Of a DNA stretch of 64,000 nt, positions 62,354 through 64,000 are shown piece by piece. How positions within the stretch are numbered: position 1 is the first letter of the stretch; each line of letters starts with the position of its first letter. The position numbers and the translations under genes were made by a program. The stretch comes from Pirellulales bacterium (lineage in GTDB: Bacteria > Planctomycetota > Planctomycetia > Pirellulales > JAICIG01): contig JAICLL010000002.1 of assembly GCA_025927475.1 (NCBI GenBank), positions 80,534 through 144,533 on the forward strand. The letters are read 5' to 3'. The notes beneath the pieces are model-generated. The model saw only the letters and a list, made by a program, of their open reading frames with translations, ran no database searches and was not told where the DNA came from.

Positions 62354-63772
62354 ATGAAAACCGCCTTCACGTTGTTGCTGTTCATCGTCACGCTGGCAGC
62401 GGCTGCTCGTGGGCCAGCCGCGGAAAAGCCGAACATCATTTTCATCATGGCCGACGACCTGGGCGATACCGACCTGGCCTGCTTCGGCAGCAAATATTAC
62501 GAGACGCCGAATATCGATCGTCTGGCGTCGCAGGGCATGAAGTTGCTGAGCCACCATCATTGCCAGAATTGCGCGCCCACCCGCGCGGCGTTGATGAGCG
62601 GCCAATATGCCCCGCGCACCGGCGTGTACACGGTCGGCAGCATCGACCGTTTCGATTGGCGCCAGCGGCCGCTGCGCCCCGTCGATAACGTCACCAAGTT
62701 GCCGCTCGACCGCGCCACCATCGCCAGGCAGCTCAAGCGGGCCGGGTATGCGACCGGCATGTTCGGCAAATGGCACCTGGGCGGCATGCGGCGGTATCAT
62801 CCCGAGAAGCGGGGCTTCGATGAAGCCATCGTCTCGCAGGGCGCTCATTTCGACTTCGCCACGAACCCCAAGACCGATTATCCCAAAGGGCAGTACCTGG
62901 CCGACTTTCTCACCGACCGCGCGGTCGATTTCATCCGCCGGCATCACGAGCACCCGTTCTTTCTGTACCTGCCGCACTTCGGCGTGCACTCGCCGCACCA
63001 CGCCAAGCAGGAGCTGATCGATAAGTTCAAGGACAAGCCGGCCGCCGGCGGGCACAGCAACGCAACCTATGCCGCGATGATCGCCAGCGTCGATGAGAGC
63101 GTCGGGCGGGTGATGCAGACGCTCGATGAGCTTGGACTGGCCGACAACACCGTGCTGATTTTCACCAGCGACAACGGCGGCGTCGGAGGATATGCGCGTG
63201 AGGGACTCAAGAAGGCGGGCGGCGTGACCGACAACGCGCCGTTGCGCAGCGGCAAGGGCAGCTTGTACGAGGGGGGCACGCGCGTGCCGTTCATTGTGCG
63301 TTGGCCCGTCGTCACCAAGCCCGGCTCGGTTTGCGAGACTCCCACGATTCATGTCGATATCTATCCGACGCTGCTCGAGCTGGCCGGCGCGCCGCGGCCC
63401 GAGCAGACGCTCGACGGCGAGAGCCTGGCGCCGCTGCTGTGCGACGCCTCGGCGCGGCTGAGGCGAGACGCGATTTTTCAACATTTTCCGGGCTATCTGG
63501 GCGCGGGCCGCGGTTTCTGGCGCACCACGCCGGTTAGCCTGATTCAAAGCGGCGATTGGAAGCTGATGGAGTTTCTCGAAGACGGGCGGCTGGAGCTTTA
63601 CAACCTGCGCGACGACATCGGCGAAACGAAAAACCTGGCGACCGAGATGCCCGACAAAGCCAAGAACCTGCACGCGCGTCTGGTCGCCTGGCGAACGCAG
63701 ATCAACGCGCCGATGCCGACCAAGAACGATCCCAACGCGCCGCCCGATGCCAAAACCGCGCAAGGCCGCTGA
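62354..63772 (+). CDS. Exported arylsulfatase
   Basis: A 472-residue sulfatase with signal peptide (MKTAFTLLLFIVTLAAAARG). The metal-binding start NIIFIMADDLGDTDLACFGS and the C-x-P-x-R motif HHHCQNCAPTRAALMSGQYA (Cys at about residue 73) are intact; that Cys must be turned into formylglycine by an FGE enzyme or an anaerobic maturase. Further ligands: GKWHLGG and IFTSDNGGVGG. Planctomycetes use many sulfatases on algal sulfated polysaccharides; the substrate here is unknown. I start at the ATG at 62354, because the frame upstream lacks a signal peptide. Confidence 0.92.
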   Translation: MKTAFTLLLFIVTLAAAARGPAAEKPNIIFIMADDLGDTDLACFGSKYYETPNIDRLASQGMKLLSHHHCQNCAPTRAALMSGQYAPRTGVYTVGSIDRFDWRQRPLRPVDNVTKLPLDRATIARQLKRAGYATGMFGKWHLGGMRRYHPEKRGFDEAIVSQGAHFDFATNPKTDYPKGQYLADFLTDRAVDFIRRHHEHPFFLYLPHFGVHSPHHAKQELIDKFKDKPAAGGHSNATYAAMIASVDESVGRVMQTLDELGLADNTVLIFTSDNGGVGGYAREGLKKAGGVTDNAPLRSGKGSLYEGGTRVPFIVRWPVVTKPGSVCETPTIHVDIYPTLLELAGAPRPEQTLDGESLAPLLCDASARLRRDAIFQHFPGYLGAGRGFWRTTPVSLIQSGDWKLMEFLEDGRLELYNLRDDIGETKNLATEMPDKAKNLHARLVAWRTQINAPMPTKNDPNAPPDAKTAQGR

Positions 63773-63813
63773 CCTGCGCGGCGGCGGTTCTGGTTTTGCC
63801 GGTCAGATCCGGG

Positions 63814-63819
63814 TAGAAT
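63814..63819 (+). promoter_or_regulatory. -10 element of tRNA-Gly promoter
   Basis: TAGAAT ten bases before the tRNA. The -35 is weak: TGGTTT lies 17 bp upstream. Marked because position fits a tRNA promoter. Confidence 0.4.
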
Positions 63820-63828
63820 AAAGGTCTT

Positions 63829-63901
63829 GCGGGTGTAGCTCAGTTGGCAGAGCGCTAGCTTCCCAAGCTGGATGTCGAGGGTTCGAGTCCCTTCACCCGC
63901 T
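63829..63901 (+). tRNA. tRNA-Gly (anticodon CCC)
   Basis: A 73-nt cloverleaf. Acceptor GCGGGTG (63829-63835) pairs with CACCCGC (63894-63900), discriminator T at 63901. D-arm GCTC..GAGC, anticodon stem CTAGC/GCTGG with loop TTCCCAA (63860-63866), anticodon CCC at 63862-63864 reading GGG, T-arm GAGGG-TTCGAGT-CCCTT. CCA is not encoded. No gene follows to the window end. Confidence 0.95.
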
Positions 63902-64000
63902 CTGAACATAAATCTCGCCGAAGTCAAGATTTAGGCTGCCTGCCGGCGGCCGGCAGTACGCCCCAAGAGTTCTGTGCAAAACGCCACATGTACCGCCAGA

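Overview
The window reads as chromosomal DNA from a planctomycete, most likely of the Pirellulales type. The evidence is the combination of high GC content, a DUF1501 protein, a DUF1549/DUF1553 cytochrome-like protein paired with a PPC-domain protein, a secreted sulfatase, a Ser/Thr kinase fused to an FGE-sulfatase-like domain, and many dispersed palindromic repeats in the intergenic spaces. Lineage is inferred from gene content; no rRNA is present.

Layout. (1) 1-6.5 kb is core metabolism: the 5' end of thrS, larB, an M24 Xaa-Pro peptidase, accB-accC, a pyrophosphate-type phosphofructokinase and ruvC. (2) 6.5-11.1 kb is an accessory stretch lying between ruvC and ruvA. It holds three gene fragments (VapC-like, a DATLKE-type hypothetical, DUF4214-like), a DnaJ-like/YWTD-propeller/IPT protein, an intact VapBC-like pair and a DinB protein. 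(3) 11.1-17 kb is again housekeeping: ruvA, a small membrane protein, a fusion of a YrdC/Sua5 domain with a YwlE-like arginine-phosphatase domain, rpiB, a tRNA-dihydrouridine synthase that overlaps rpiB, and hslUV. (4) 17.2-18.1 kb holds a two-gene HEPN-like module. (5) 18.5-33.9 kb holds a DUF1501 protein, a prenyltransferase-repeat protein, and three related copies of a ~1160-residue secreted protein (six carboxypeptidase-regulatory-like repeats plus an alpha-solenoid). The third copy is broken by two frameshifts, and an HtrA-like protease lies between copies one and two. (6) 33.9-46.9 kb is mixed: a second DinB protein, a zinc-ribbon membrane protein, a 1183-residue coiled-coil membrane protein, RidA, a ChaN/EreA-like secreted protein, a convergent restriction-modification pair, an MFS transporter, a NUDIX hydrolase, a zincin and a glycosyltransferase. 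(7) 47-64 kb is signalling and planctomycete surface or degradative genes: kinase-FGE, amidohydrolase, Tat-exported aldo/keto reductase, methyltransferase, amidase, DUF1549/DUF1553 protein, PPC protein with an alanine-rich coiled coil, a small hypothetical, a sulfatase and tRNA-Gly(CCC).

The most interesting items are the YrdC-YwlE fusion next to rpiB (it condenses the Bacillus ywlC-ywlE-ywlF neighbourhood into one polypeptide and keeps the threonine linked to phospho-arginine specificity), the expanding and decaying family of giant secreted proteins with shared upstream palindromes, the HEPN-like module, and the restriction-modification pair. No CRISPR array, prophage, complete insertion sequence or biosynthetic gene cluster was found. 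All functional calls come from reading motifs by eye; no database search was run.
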